This document shows positions 35,201-43,633 of a DNA stretch of 64,000 nt, one piece after another (the stretch's first letter is position 1; each line of letters begins with the position of its first letter). The notes below the pieces were generated by a model, which saw only the letters and a list, made by a program, of their open reading frames with translations, was not told the origin of the DNA and did no database searches. The stretch is from PGYR01 sp046290495 (GTDB lineage: Bacteria > Bacteroidota > Ignavibacteria > Kapaibacteriales > UBA2268). The stretch is from NCBI GenBank assembly GCA_046290495.1, contig JBKAGT010000005.1:1426001-1490000 (forward strand). Reading direction: 5' to 3'. Position numbers and translations under genes: made by a program.

Positions 35201-36222
35201 TAAACATCCGTGGTGAAGGTATAAACCCACTCATAGAAGCCACGACAGATGTGGTTGACTTTGGTCAGTTTGAGTTAGGTGAAGGTAAGGACACAAATGT
35301 AGTTTTGATAAAAAATGTAGGTGCAGATGATATTACCATCACTGAAACAAAGATAACAGGTCCTGATACTGAGCAGTTTGATATGGTTCCATTGCCTAGC
35401 TTTACATTAACATCTGGTGAACCTAAAAACATAGATCTTAACTATACTGCAAAATATGGTGGAAGAACATCATCAATCATTGAGTTTCACTATGATGGTA
35501 TTGGCTCTCCACTTCGTTCCATGCTATTTGCAGAGGGAATTGGTGGCGAAGTTTACCCACAAGTCCCAGATGCTTATGTTGGAGATAGAGTGGAGCTTGG
35601 GTTGCACCTTGGTAGAATAAAGCCAGAGGGATTAGAAGAAGTAGCCACTAACTTTACAGCCACAGTTAGTTACAACTCTACTCTACTTGCACCAATAGAT
35701 AAAAATATGACTGTAACAACTGAAAACACAACATCATTTATTGAGATAGAAGGGCAGCTTAGTGGAGTTAGCCAAATAGCAACTGTACCGATGAAAGTGG
35801 GATTGGGAACTGCTGTAAAAAGTGGTCTTGTAGTAACAGAATTCCAGCTTTACGATGCCAATGGTGATTCTGTTAATTATGAGATAGAGCCAGGTGTTGG
35901 GGAATTCAATGTGCTTGGTATTTGCGAAGAAGGTGGCACTAGATTAATCAACCCGAATGGAGAAAAAGTAGGACTAAGATTAGCACAAAACAGACTAAAC
36001 ACCAGTGCTACAATCTATCTTGACCTAATAGAGTCAGGACAAACTGATTTAATAATATACGACCAGCTTGGAAATGTAATAGAAACAGCTTACTCAGGTA
36101 CACCTAGCACAGGTTCAAAAGAACTGAATATAGATCTAAGCAATTACACAAACGGGCGATATTACATCAAGCTAACCACACCGACAATTACTAAGACAGA
36201 GATAATAGAAATAGTACGATGA
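32239..36222 (+). CDS. Giant secreted protein: VWA-like, KNH-type domain with nested propeller, choice-of-anchor-D, T9SS tail
   Basis: A 1327-residue protein with a Sec signal (1-19). Residues about 65-265 resemble a von Willebrand A domain, but the MIDAS motif is degenerate (IIVDTYSKI). From about 410 a KNH/Ig-like domain begins (HPNGGETFVAGTDTNITWKG) and is interrupted at SCLITINQNLES by seven propeller-type units of about 55-60 residues (W.K.YGG...D...SI..T.DGGY...G). The KNH domain resumes at SDTSDAVFSII near residue 875. Next is a HYDIN/ASPM-like choice-of-anchor-D region (MGEMIVGNTKDTIVSS) in repeats, then a T9SS tail ending GRYYIKLTTP. Probably a surface adhesin. It overlaps the next gene by 4 bases. 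Confidence 0.75.
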   Translation: MTIQKVILSLLLLPILASAQSFNVFDIDTSEYPIMKAKFYSIDEKGDQILDHTTSDFEITENGNPAEVLSVSCPVPLPVPISVGIIVDTYSKINLARHGAERFVNFLNMPQNELAITYMNKRPLLFQDFTRDKQKARSSSKQIPLAPGGTSVSEMFFDEYAGGIELIKNREAQNRVLIFVSDLHCPNLSIDEQELIQQAKDNNIRIYTVLLNTSDYTGLFTRISDNTNGVVFENVSDSSEIEDIFKGIVFREQNDPCEIVWKGKKTCSKQFNITITNKSIFMEKIFVHQISDHQRIKIKAIPYFINFGSIPNNETKDTIIKIVALNSDVKIDGIIFEANSDYFEVLNSMPINLPNGDSIELSIRYNPIDTSRKYSKLTLTTDYCDFNLGLVGGSRSGTLFNRTLNLTHPNGGETFVAGTDTNITWKGITKNDKVELNFSIDNGISWVQISDSASDFIYKWIVPKVKSDSCLITINQNLESDSWIKLYGGSKIDVAESIVQTNDLGYSLIGYTGSNDFDIINKESSLNEDILLLKLYNDGSIEWQKTYGDDYQDRGNSILQTEDEGFLLTGYKTNKVGIIESDINGWVLKLDSEGEIEWTKEYGGSDEDYLTRAIETLDGSYLLGGESKSDDGDLSSNVDDRDSWLIKINKNGDIIWSKSYGKQQYDGIRTLINTFDGGYIISINMFSEDYDIDGFYGNDDALVIKIDSYGEIEWSKIYGGTSKDYLNSIILTEDNYYILAGYSTSINGLVNGKSEGNGWLLKINHNGDVIWSKTYDISISGVFEQESGELIIVGKNTMELNNYYIYNLNSNGDLISKYKSFNGGTDRDYLYSPIETSNNNYVLCGFTATDDFGNPIASNRYNVLIVKAPGPSQPLQSDTSDAVFSIIMPEPVIQNNDIDMGEMIVGNTKDTIVSSVICNIGDAPLHVLGVDITGGDDIDFLIPRGAGDFYLEKDECQDMMFEFTPSALGNRTAVATIRTTIGDFTDTINIRGEGINPLIEATTDVVDFGQFELGEGKDTNVVLIKNVGADDITITETKITGPDTEQFDMVPLPSFTLTSGEPKNIDLNYTAKYGGRTSSIIEFHYDGIGSPLRSMLFAEGIGGEVYPQVPDAYVGDRVELGLHLGRIKPEGLEEVATNFTATVSYNSTLLAPIDKNMTVTTENTTSFIEIEGQLSGVSQIATVPMKVGLGTAVKSGLVVTEFQLYDANGDSVNYEIEPGVGEFNVLGICEEGGTRLINPNGEKVGLRLAQNRLNTSATIYLDLIESGQTDLIIYDQLGNVIETAYSGTPSTGSKELNIDLSNYTNGRYYIKLTTPTITKTEIIEIVR

Positions 36223-38129
36223 TGACTTACTTACTTAAATTCTTAATATTAACCTTATCATTAACCCTACAGCTATCAGCTGCTGATAGTTTGAAATTAA
36301 TACACCCCAATGGTGGCGAAGTTTTAAAATCTGGAACAAATACTAAAATTCTATGGGTGGGAATCCCTGACACCTCCTCATTAGAGATTAAGTTCAGTTT
36401 GGACAATGGTAGCAGTTGGGATATTCTCACAAACAATACAAAATCTAATGAGTATGTATGGTCTACACCTGATATTAATAGTCACTCATGTCTAATCATG
36501 TTAAATCAAAGTAAAGATCTCCCTATTAGTGATAGATTACTATGGCAGAAATCTTTTGGGGGTAGTAAGCATGACTATTCTACTTCTATTTTACAGACTA
36601 GTGATGGTGGCTTTTTTGTAGTGGGGTATAGTATATCAAAAGATGGAGATGTATACAAACCAAATGCAGAAGATTATTTCTCTGGCTATGATTATTGGTT
36701 AGTTAAAATGGACTCAATTGGTAATCTAGAATGGCAGAAATCCTTTGGTGGTAATCGTGACGAATACGCTTACAATGCAATTCATACAAATGACGGCGGA
36801 TATTTGATAGTTGGTAGTACTAATTCTATTGATGGTGATATTAAAAACCCTAAAGATATCAGTTCTTATAAAAGTGATTATTGGATTCTAAAAATTGACT
36901 CAAAAGGGGACTTAGAATGGGAGAAAAGTTACGGAGGTGAGGCAGAAGATGCTGCTAGATCGATAGTACAGACTTCAGAAGGTGGATATATTGTTGCTGG
37001 ATATAGTCAATCTAAAGGTTATGATATATCTAATCCAGCTGAGTACACTGACTCATTGACCTTTGATTATTGGATTACTAAACTAGATGCTAATGGTGAA
37101 TTAGTTTGGGAAAAGTCTTATGGGGGAAGTAAAAATGATGTCGCATATTCTATCAAACAAACTTTTGACGGTGGATATATTGTTGCTGGCAGTAGTAACT
37201 CCGAAGATGGTGATGTTACAAACCCTAAAGGAGATAATGATTACTGGATAATAAAACTAAATGCTGAAGGTAACATAGAATGGCAGAAATCTTATGGAGG
37301 AAGTGGCACAGATTGGGCTAGATCAATACTGCAAACTTCTGATGGAGGATATATAGTAGCAGGAAGAAGTGATTCCAAAGACTTAGACAAAAAAGAAAAA
37401 ATAGGTGAAATAGACTATTGGGTAATAAAACTCAGTGAAAATGGAGATATAGAGTGGGAAAAATCTTACGGCGGTACTGCAACTCAAAGTTGCAATTCAA
37501 TTATACAATCCACTGAAAGTGGCTATATTATAGCAGGTTCTAGCATCTCTGCTGATGGGGATATCACCAACCCAAAAGGTGGAAGAGATTTTTGGATAGT
37601 GAAAACAATGAACAATGGAGAAATGGAGTGGCAGATGTCTTTAGGAGGAACTAAAACTGATGAAGCAAATTCAATTATAGCAACTAAGGATGGAAATTTT
37701 ATAATATCAGGGTCGAGTGAGTCTGACGATATGGATATTTCTGATTCTTTTGGACGTTTTGACTATTGGATTACAAAAATTTCAAGTCCATATAAAACAA
37801 TATACTCTGACACCTCTGACGCTGTGTTCTCAATAGTAAAACCTGATGAACCAGAACCTGATACAACATATAATTTTGACTATTTTGTTTATGGTAATAC
37901 CCAATCAAATTCTGCAACAGCTGCAGTTGTATTAGAAGAAGACACAGATATAACTATTGAAGTTTATGATTTGTTGGGCAGAAGAATAGTAGAGATTTAT
38001 TCTGGTCTAGCAAAAGAAGGAAGAAATGAATACAAAATAGACTATAATGACTATCAGTCAGGGCGCTATTTCGTTAAGCTAACAACACCTAAGGCAACTC
38101 AAACAAAGATAATTGAGATTCTTTGGTAA
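36219..38129 (+). CDS. Secreted protein: KNH-type domain with nested seven-bladed propeller, T9SS tail
   Basis: A 636-residue paralogue of the core of the preceding protein. It has a signal peptide, a KNH-type start (HPNGGEVLKSGTNTKILWVG), interruption after SCLIMLNQSKD, then seven repeats whose cores read WQKSFGGSKHDYSTSILQTS, WEKSYGGSKNDVAYSIKQTF and the like, each ending near a D-rich turn (SxDGD). It resumes at YSDTSDAVFSIV and ends with a type IX sorting domain (TIEVYDLLGRRIVEIYSG, GRYFVKLTTP). The repeats fit one propeller of seven blades. It overlaps the upstream stop as ATGA. Probably co-secreted to the cell surface with it. Confidence 0.78.
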   Translation: MMTYLLKFLILTLSLTLQLSAADSLKLIHPNGGEVLKSGTNTKILWVGIPDTSSLEIKFSLDNGSSWDILTNNTKSNEYVWSTPDINSHSCLIMLNQSKDLPISDRLLWQKSFGGSKHDYSTSILQTSDGGFFVVGYSISKDGDVYKPNAEDYFSGYDYWLVKMDSIGNLEWQKSFGGNRDEYAYNAIHTNDGGYLIVGSTNSIDGDIKNPKDISSYKSDYWILKIDSKGDLEWEKSYGGEAEDAARSIVQTSEGGYIVAGYSQSKGYDISNPAEYTDSLTFDYWITKLDANGELVWEKSYGGSKNDVAYSIKQTFDGGYIVAGSSNSEDGDVTNPKGDNDYWIIKLNAEGNIEWQKSYGGSGTDWARSILQTSDGGYIVAGRSDSKDLDKKEKIGEIDYWVIKLSENGDIEWEKSYGGTATQSCNSIIQSTESGYIIAGSSISADGDITNPKGGRDFWIVKTMNNGEMEWQMSLGGTKTDEANSIIATKDGNFIISGSSESDDMDISDSFGRFDYWITKISSPYKTIYSDTSDAVFSIVKPDEPEPDTTYNFDYFVYGNTQSNSATAAVVLEEDTDITIEVYDLLGRRIVEIYSGLAKEGRNEYKIDYNDYQSGRYFVKLTTPKATQTKIIEILW

Positions 38130-38669
38130 TCACCCTGAACGAACAGTGAAGAGCAGGTAAATTATTACAGCTGCTCCACCAACATAAGCGGCTGGTTCCC
38201 ATACATCATCCCAAAACGATGATTCCTCTATTCGCACACCCTTGGTAAACTCAAAGCTTTCATCTTCAAGTTCTGATGTCAGATCTAAATCTATAGTATC
38301 TTGGTAGCTAGTACTAACTCTATATTCTACTATATGATCATCATTTAGGGTAATGATATAGAGAGAGGTATTAATCTGTCTCGTACCACTTTCCTCCTCA
38401 TACACTATAGATATCGAATCTAGATTTACACTCGTTCCGTAATTATCTTCATTTGTAATTACTATTGCAGTATCTAGGTTCCTAAGTGACGATTCTAGCT
38501 TATCTTTTAGGGTTGTGTACTCTGTTAATGGTCTAATTTTCTTGTTATATATCTTCTGCTGGGCTTTTACTGCTAGTGAATCTATCTGATCTAAAACTAT
38601 CTCAAGATTTGTTTTTGGGTTTGCAAAAGCAAATGAGGAAAACGCGAAAATGAGTAGAAGAAATCTCAT
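38130..38669 (-). CDS. Hypothetical membrane-anchored secreted protein
   Basis: A 179-residue protein with a signal peptide (LLLIFAFSSFAFANP) and one C-terminal membrane helix (about 158-174, YVGGAAVIIYLLFTV). Between them is an extracytoplasmic polar domain, helical at first (LDQIDSLAVKAQQKIYNKK) and then beta-rich (SLYIITLNDDHIVEYRVST). It overlaps the next upstream minus-strand gene by four bases, so the two are a unit. Function unknown. Confidence 0.6.
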   Translation of the reverse strand: MRFLLLIFAFSSFAFANPKTNLEIVLDQIDSLAVKAQQKIYNKKIRPLTEYTTLKDKLESSLRNLDTAIVITNEDNYGTSVNLDSISIVYEEESGTRQINTSLYIITLNDDHIVEYRVSTSYQDTIDLDLTSELEDESFEFTKGVRIEESSFWDDVWEPAAYVGGAAVIIYLLFTVRSG

Positions 38670-39127
38670 TTTCCTATATTTTGCTTTAGTCTAGTCAAAT
38701 CTTCGAAAAGCTGTTTATCATCCCAGTAGTTATGAGGTCGTATTCGCAGCTTTCTCTTTCTTCCAGCTATACTTAGCTTTACCAAACGGAATGTCTCGCG
38801 AGTTTGAAATGGCCTTTCCTTGCCTAAATAAATACGATCTATATTGCTTCTGTCATACTTTGATTCATTGAACCTGTTACGCATAGTTAGCGAATCCGAA
38901 TTGATCACCAAAGTACGCACCCAGAATAATTTGTGGAAATACATAAGCAATCCACCAACTATGAAAAAACCCAGAAGGAAAAAAACAGGATCATGCATCA
39001 ACACTTCCACATCCTGCTTTCCAATCACAGTCCTAATTAATCCATAGCCAATAGCTACTACAATATAGATGACAATCGACTTCCAATAGAAGTCAAACCT
39101 TTGCTTATATATTTTGTCTTCACTCAT
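38666..39127 (-). CDS. PH-like domain membrane protein
   Basis: A 153-residue protein with two membrane helices (about 15-35 and 47-65), then a beta domain of the bacterial PH type (LVINSDSLTMRNRFNESKYD, IDRIYLGKERPFQTRE). The gene overlaps the downstream single-TM gene by 4 bases; the product pair may associate at the inner membrane. No catalytic motif is seen. Confidence 0.6.
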   Translation of the reverse strand: MSEDKIYKQRFDFYWKSIVIYIVVAIGYGLIRTVIGKQDVEVLMHDPVFFLLGFFIVGGLLMYFHKLFWVRTLVINSDSLTMRNRFNESKYDRSNIDRIYLGKERPFQTRETFRLVKLSIAGRKRKLRIRPHNYWDDKQLFEDLTRLKQNIGK

Positions 39128-39256
39128 TTTTCAAAATATGAATTGATTAGCAATTAATCAAGTAATTGTAATATCAATTTTACTTTTGAATAAATACAAT
39201 TTTTTCATAATAAAATTATATATTGAGTTGAAGTTAATTAATCAGGAAATAAAATA

Positions 39257-39766
39257 ATGAAAGCACTATTCATATTATTTTTTGTTCTAATAGTATCCTG
39301 CTCAGATGATAATACATCCAAAAAGCCTGATCCCATTGTAGGTTTCAGCCCTAATTATGATCTTTTTTGTAGTGATGTATTAGAAATGCCAGATGGTCAT
39401 TATGACTACTTCATGAGGGTCACTGATATTTTACCAAACCCAAATGGTAGTGATGATAAAACAGAATTAATAAGACTTCGAGATTATAAACAAACTAATC
39501 AATACCGATTACATTGGTATAAGTTACTATTTGAAGGAACAGATGAACAGTTGACATTTAATATGCTTGATAGAATATTCTATTTTGATGAAGATAACCC
39601 TTACTGTATCTCTGTTGTGATAACCTCAAATAAAAATGATTTATTTTCTAATTCAGGTGGGGTAGCATATTTAGTCAGATACTATAGTGGAGATACGGTA
39701 CAAATAATTAATTACGGGCCAACGGAAGAAGGCGAATGGATTTCATTGACAAAAATTCATGAATAG
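39257..39766 (+). CDS. Hypothetical lipoprotein
   Basis: A 169-residue protein with a clear lipoprotein leader (LFILFFVLIVSC, Cys at 15) followed by a Ser/Asp-rich tether and a beta-rich region (YDYFMRVTDILPNPNGSDDK, NQYRLHWYKLLFEG, VVITSNKNDLF). No known family. It stands alone before the convergent purN. Confidence 0.6.
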   Translation: MKALFILFFVLIVSCSDDNTSKKPDPIVGFSPNYDLFCSDVLEMPDGHYDYFMRVTDILPNPNGSDDKTELIRLRDYKQTNQYRLHWYKLLFEGTDEQLTFNMLDRIFYFDEDNPYCISVVITSNKNDLFSNSGGVAYLVRYYSGDTVQIINYGPTEEGEWISLTKIHE

Positions 39767-39791
39767 AAAAAATAGAAGGATTTCTATGCCC

Positions 39792-40385
39792 CTAATCAAG
39801 TTCTAGCGAACCTTCTACTATTTCCTTTATTGTTTGAGCATATATCCTATGCTCCACTTCCAGTACTTTCTTAGCTATATCTTCAGGGCTATCAGTTGGT
39901 TCTATGGCTACTTTCTCTTGCTTCAGTATCCTTCCTTCGTCGTACTTTTCGTTGACTAAGTGGACTGTTGCACCCGATTCTTTTTCTCCAGTTTCATGCA
40001 CCGCTCTGTGAACATTCATTCCATACATTCCCTTTCCGCCATACTTAGGTAATAGGGCAGGATGAATATTCAGAATTCTATTTCTATACTTTTCTATCAT
40101 CACTTTTGGAATCATTCGCATATAGCCAGCAAGAACAACCAAATCAATATTATGTTTATCGAGTAGATTTAGCAATGCCGCTTGGAATTCCTCACCTGTA
40201 TCATATTGAGCAGAGCTAATATGCACCGGCTCGACACCAAGATTTTTCGCTCTTTCCAAGGCGTAGGCATCCGAATTATTACTAATCAGCAATACGGGGT
40301 TGGCAGCTATACCCTGGTTACGTAAGGCTTCCACTATCGCTTGGAAATTACTACCCCCATGTGAGGCGAAGAATGCTATGTTCAT
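39792..40385 (-). CDS. purN: Phosphoribosylglycinamide formyltransferase PurN
   Basis: A 197-residue GART enzyme: NIAFFASHGGSNFQAIVEAL at the N-terminus (phosphate-binding loop), the catalytic segment NIHPALLPKYGGKGMYGMNV (Asn and His of the active site), then ATVHLVNEKYDEGRIL with the catalytic Asp. It transfers a formyl group from 10-formyltetrahydrofolate to GAR in the third step of purine synthesis. Start is ATG; it is transcribed divergently from rplS. Confidence 0.95.
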   Translation of the reverse strand: MNIAFFASHGGSNFQAIVEALRNQGIAANPVLLISNNSDAYALERAKNLGVEPVHISSAQYDTGEEFQAALLNLLDKHNIDLVVLAGYMRMIPKVMIEKYRNRILNIHPALLPKYGGKGMYGMNVHRAVHETGEKESGATVHLVNEKYDEGRILKQEKVAIEPTDSPEDIAKKVLEVEHRIYAQTIKEIVEGSLELD

Positions 40386-40508
40386 AGAATAAGTTATTTT
40401 GCTAATTACAGTAAAAACAAAGATAAGGTATTAGAGTGAGATTGGGAAATGGAGGTAATTCGATAATGAACTAATTGTAAAAAAAATAATAAAGCTTTCC
40501 ACAAAAAG

Positions 40509-40540
40509 TTTGGAAATAATAAAACATAGTCTTAATTTTG
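40509..40540 (+). promoter_or_regulatory. Bacteroidota-type promoter of rplS
   Basis: TTTG at 40509-40512, 20 bases, then TAATTTTG at 40533-40540, 29 bases before the rplS ATG. This matches the TTTG / TAnnTTTG consensus and shares the flanking GTCTTAATTTTGTAG with the rpmG promoter. Confidence 0.65.
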
Positions 40541-40568
40541 TAGCCATGATAAAAATAAAGGTAAGAAA

Positions 40569-40958
40569 ATGACTTCATTACAATATGTAGAGCAAATAGC
40601 TAAAGATAGAGCTTCTGCTACAAGAAAAGAAAAAGACGGCGATAACTTCGCTGAAGTTCCTGAATTTGGACCTGGCGACACAGTTAATGTAGCTGTGAGA
40701 GTAGTAGAGGGACAAAAAGAAAGAATCCAAAACTACAAAGGTATTGTGCTTGGTATCAAAGGTGGCGGTATTTCTAAAACTTTTATCGTTAGAAAGATTT
40801 CTAATGGTATCGGTGTAGAAAGAATCTTCCCAATTCACTCACCAATGATCCAAAGTATTGAAGTACTGAACAAAGGTAGAGTAAGAAGAGCAAAACTTTA
40901 TTACCTACGTGGTATGTCAGACAAGAAAACTAGACAAAAACTTGGACGTAGAAAGTAA
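40569..40958 (+). CDS. rplS: 50S ribosomal protein L19
   Basis: A 129-residue protein with the L19 pattern: PEFGPGDTVNVAVRVVEGQK, RIQNYKGIVLGIKGGGISKT, FIVRKISNGIGVERIFPIHS, PMIQSIEVLNKGRVRRAKLY and a C-terminal YLRGMSDKKTRQKLGRRK. It lies at the 30S-50S interface. The gene appears to be monocistronic, with its own promoter and a strong terminator, away from the usual rimM-trmD partners. Confidence 0.96.
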   Translation: MTSLQYVEQIAKDRASATRKEKDGDNFAEVPEFGPGDTVNVAVRVVEGQKERIQNYKGIVLGIKGGGISKTFIVRKISNGIGVERIFPIHSPMIQSIEVLNKGRVRRAKLYYLRGMSDKKTRQKLGRRK

Positions 40959-40984
40959 AACTCTAGTCATCTTAATAGAAAATG

Positions 40985-41116
40985 AAAAATCCCGCTCATT
41001 GGCGGGATTTTTTTTGTGCTTATCTTTATTTAGAGCTTATTTCTTAGTCAGCTCTTTAATTTTCTCATATAGCTCATCCTCGTCACCTGGAGCATAGCCA
41101 TTGTGCTCATATACTA
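40985..41116 (+). terminator. Rho-independent terminator of rplS (hairpin 40987-41010, T-run to 41115)
   Basis: A perfect 9-bp stem AAATCCCGC (40987-40995) with GCGGGATTT after a 6-base loop, followed at once by a run of T. The compact hairpin occupies only the first 30 bases of the listed span; the rest is the tail of the convergent TlpA gene. Confidence 0.8.
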
Positions 41117-41546
41117 AATTCCCCTCACCATCATACAAGAAGGTGTGAGGTGGATTTGCTACATTCATAGCTCTTCTCAAATCGCTATTTTCATCTAAGT
41201 AAATCTCGAAATCCCATCCACGTCCTTTTACGAATGGAGCTACTCTACGGCTATTACGCGAATCATCTATTGACACAGCTATAACCTTTACACCAGTTTC
41301 CTTTTGCCATTTGGCATACTTTTCATTTATGTTATTTAGCTCCAAGATACATGGCTTACACCAAGTAGCCCAAAAATTGATGATAAATGGCTTACCATCA
41401 TTGTTAAATTTAGCTGTATTTACCTTTCTACCCTTCAAATTTTTAACTTTTACAGATGGTATTTGCTTATCTTTAGCACCCATATCAGTAGAAAATGCAA
41501 ATGCAAAAACTAGGAATATAGATAGCATAGTTAATGATTTCTTCAA
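41037..41546 (-). CDS. TlpA/ResA-like thioredoxin-fold protein
   Basis: A 169-residue exported thioredoxin. It has a signal peptide (LTMLSIFLVFAFAFST), then the fold with FIINFWATWCKPCILEL giving the CxxC pair Cys63 and Cys66, VIAVSIDDSRNSRR, and the cis-proline region VANPPHTFLYDGEG. TlpA/ResA proteins reduce disulfides in the periplasm, often for cytochrome c maturation or envelope repair. The start is a TTG at 41546 with AAGGAG 8 bases upstream, which decides it. Convergent with rplS. Confidence 0.9.
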   Translation of the reverse strand: MKKSLTMLSIFLVFAFAFSTDMGAKDKQIPSVKVKNLKGRKVNTAKFNNDGKPFIINFWATWCKPCILELNNINEKYAKWQKETGVKVIAVSIDDSRNSRRVAPFVKGRGWDFEIYLDENSDLRRAMNVANPPHTFLYDGEGNLVYEHNGYAPGDEDELYEKIKELTKK

Positions 41547-41656
41547 AATTGTCTCCTTTTTAAATTATTTTGTAACTTATAATCTTAATACGTGTCTATT
41601 TGACTGAATGTTTAACCAAAAACTCAGAAATTATTAATTATATAGAGGTTTAATTT

Positions 41657-42169
41657 ATGAAAAAGTTACAAATAATCCTTCTTTTTGCAGCATTAGTATT
41701 TACTTATTCTTGCTCTGATAACTCAACTGATAATGATGACCCACCTGTAAACGAGACTGGAACAATTGAGCTTATCGCGACTGATGGTCTAGTTATTGAT
41801 GCTTTAGGAACAGAGACTGAAATATCTTACCACACTCAAATCAAAAGCAGTAGTACTAGAGATATGAAAGTATTAGCCAAAATGGAAGTAATCGAATTAG
41901 CAGATGATCATTGGACATATTTCTGCTGGGGTGATATCTCAACTGGTGAAGGAACTTGCTACGAAGCTACTAAAGACGACTTTCTAGCGACGTTTACATT
42001 AGATTTAGAAGCAGGTCAGACTACTGACCCTAATAGCTTTATCAATTATATCAAAAATGATGTAAATGCTAATAATACTTCTCAAATCAGATATATAGTT
42101 TATGAAGAAGGGAATGAAGCAAATGCTGACACCTTAGAATATACTATAAATGTTCAGTTTACATTCTAA
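41657..42169 (+). CDS. Hypothetical lipoprotein
   Basis: A 170-residue protein with a lipoprotein leader (IILLFAALVFTYSC, Cys at 19), an acidic tether (SDNSTDNDDPPVN) and a beta-sandwich-like mature domain (TIELIATDGLVIDALGTETE, FLATFTLDLEAG, EYTINVQFTF). It resembles secreted proteins annotated only as hypothetical in Bacteroidota. There are two Cys in the domain (YFCWGD...GTCYE). A structured terminator follows. Confidence 0.65.
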   Translation: MKKLQIILLFAALVFTYSCSDNSTDNDDPPVNETGTIELIATDGLVIDALGTETEISYHTQIKSSSTRDMKVLAKMEVIELADDHWTYFCWGDISTGEGTCYEATKDDFLATFTLDLEAGQTTDPNSFINYIKNDVNANNTSQIRYIVYEEGNEANADTLEYTINVQFTF

Positions 42170-42202
42170 GAAGTTAGAGCTCGAACACTAGATCTTTTTA
42201 TT

Positions 42203-42268
42203 AAAGGTCGTTTTCTGTTGTAAGTTGGCAAGTAGTCCAACTCATAAACAATAGGAACGACCTTTTTT
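42203..42268 (+). terminator. Long branched hairpin terminator
   Basis: AAAGGTCGTT (42203-42212) pairs with AACGACCTTT (42256-42265), with inner pairs TTGT/ACAA (42218-42221 with 42248-42251) and AGTTGG/CCAACT (42223-42228 with 42237-42242). A T-run follows. It is longer and more layered than a usual terminator and could give a stable small RNA 3' end. Confidence 0.7.
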
Positions 42269-42355
42269 GTTACTGCTTTAGGTCTATCCATTAGTAGCAA
42301 AGAGATAGATACAGCGATTGCGATATTTTTGAATAATGCTACTATGGCTTATACC

Positions 42356-43579
42356 TTACTTTGCTACTATTTTATTGAATTTTCTCTTACCTACCTTGAA
42401 GACTCTTTCTGTTGTTAGATCTATGAACTGGTTAATGTCATCGATTTTTACATCGTCAACTGACACAGCTCCTTGTTGAACCATTCTTTTAGCATCTTTC
42501 TTAGAACCAACCATTTTAGCATCAGTGATTATATCTATCACTTTTGTCTCTGTTGGGTTCACAGCCAGTTCAACTGTTTGGATATCATCTGGCACATCGC
42601 CTTGTTTAAATACGCGTAAGAATTCTTCATAAGCTGCTTCACCGCTACCTTCTGGATGGTATATATCAGTTATTTTTTTTGCAACATTAATCTTAGCATC
42701 TCTTGGGTTGTTACCTTCACCAGATAGGAATTTGCTCATCTCACCCAATTCTTCATTAGTTGCGAAAGCACCATATTGGTAGTAGCGTAATATTACATCA
42801 TCTGGTATAGACATAACCTTGCCGAAAATGTCAGATGGCTTATCCGTAAGTGCTATGTAGTTATCTAGCGACTTACTCATTTTCTCTTTACCATCAGTAC
42901 CCTCTAATATTGGAAGAGTCACAATACATTGTGGTTCCTTACCATAAGAACGCTGGATATCACGACCAACAATTAGGTTAAACTTCTGGTCTGTACCACC
43001 TAGCTCTACATCAGAATCAATATGAGCAGAATCCATTGCTTGTGCCAATGGGTAAAGCAACTCGTGCATACTAATCGGAGTATTTGAGTTATACCTCTTG
43101 TTAAAATCATCACGCTCTAGAAGCTGAGCCACAGTATATTTGGCTGCTAGCTCGATCACTTCGCGGAAGTTCATAGCATTCAACCATTCGCTATTATATT
43201 TTACCTCGAACTTGTCAGGAGATTCATCTAATATCATTCCTGCTTGTTCTAAGTATGATTGACCATTAACTCTCGTGTCCTCTAATGTCAGCTGAGGACG
43301 AGTCTTTGACTTACCTGAAGGGTCACCAATCATTGCTGTAAAATCACCAATAATCAGTATGGCCTTGTGCCCCAAATCTTGAAATTGTCTCATTTTGTGA
43401 AGCACTACAGCGTGACCTATGTGGAGGTCTGGCCTGCTTGGGTCAGCACCCAACTTGATAATTAATTGTTTTTTATTCTTAATTGATAGTTCTAATTTTC
43501 TAACCAACTCATCTTCTGGCAATACATCAACTGCCGATGACTTGATTATATCCATTTGCTCGTTTACCGATGGGAACAT
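42356..43579 (-). CDS. tyrS: Tyrosyl-tRNA synthetase
   Basis: A 407-residue class I aminoacyl-tRNA synthetase. The ATP site DLHIGHAVVL (HIGH at 53-56), tyrosine-site region ELLYPLAQAMDSAHIDSDVE, and KEKMSKSLDN (KMSKS near 233) are present, with a C-terminal S4 RNA-binding domain (about 340-407). The loop ELGGTDQKFNLIVGRD is the TyrRS pattern. It is the last gene of nadC-ferritin-smpB-tyrS. Confidence 0.96.
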   Translation of the reverse strand: MFPSVNEQMDIIKSSAVDVLPEDELVRKLELSIKNKKQLIIKLGADPSRPDLHIGHAVVLHKMRQFQDLGHKAILIIGDFTAMIGDPSGKSKTRPQLTLEDTRVNGQSYLEQAGMILDESPDKFEVKYNSEWLNAMNFREVIELAAKYTVAQLLERDDFNKRYNSNTPISMHELLYPLAQAMDSAHIDSDVELGGTDQKFNLIVGRDIQRSYGKEPQCIVTLPILEGTDGKEKMSKSLDNYIALTDKPSDIFGKVMSIPDDVILRYYQYGAFATNEELGEMSKFLSGEGNNPRDAKINVAKKITDIYHPEGSGEAAYEEFLRVFKQGDVPDDIQTVELAVNPTETKVIDIITDAKMVGSKKDAKRMVQQGAVSVDDVKIDDINQFIDLTTERVFKVGKRKFNKIVAK

Positions 43580-43633
43580 AGTTTTCTGATTCCTGTTATT
43601 CTTTTTATAATTGCTGTCTGACTATGATAGTAA

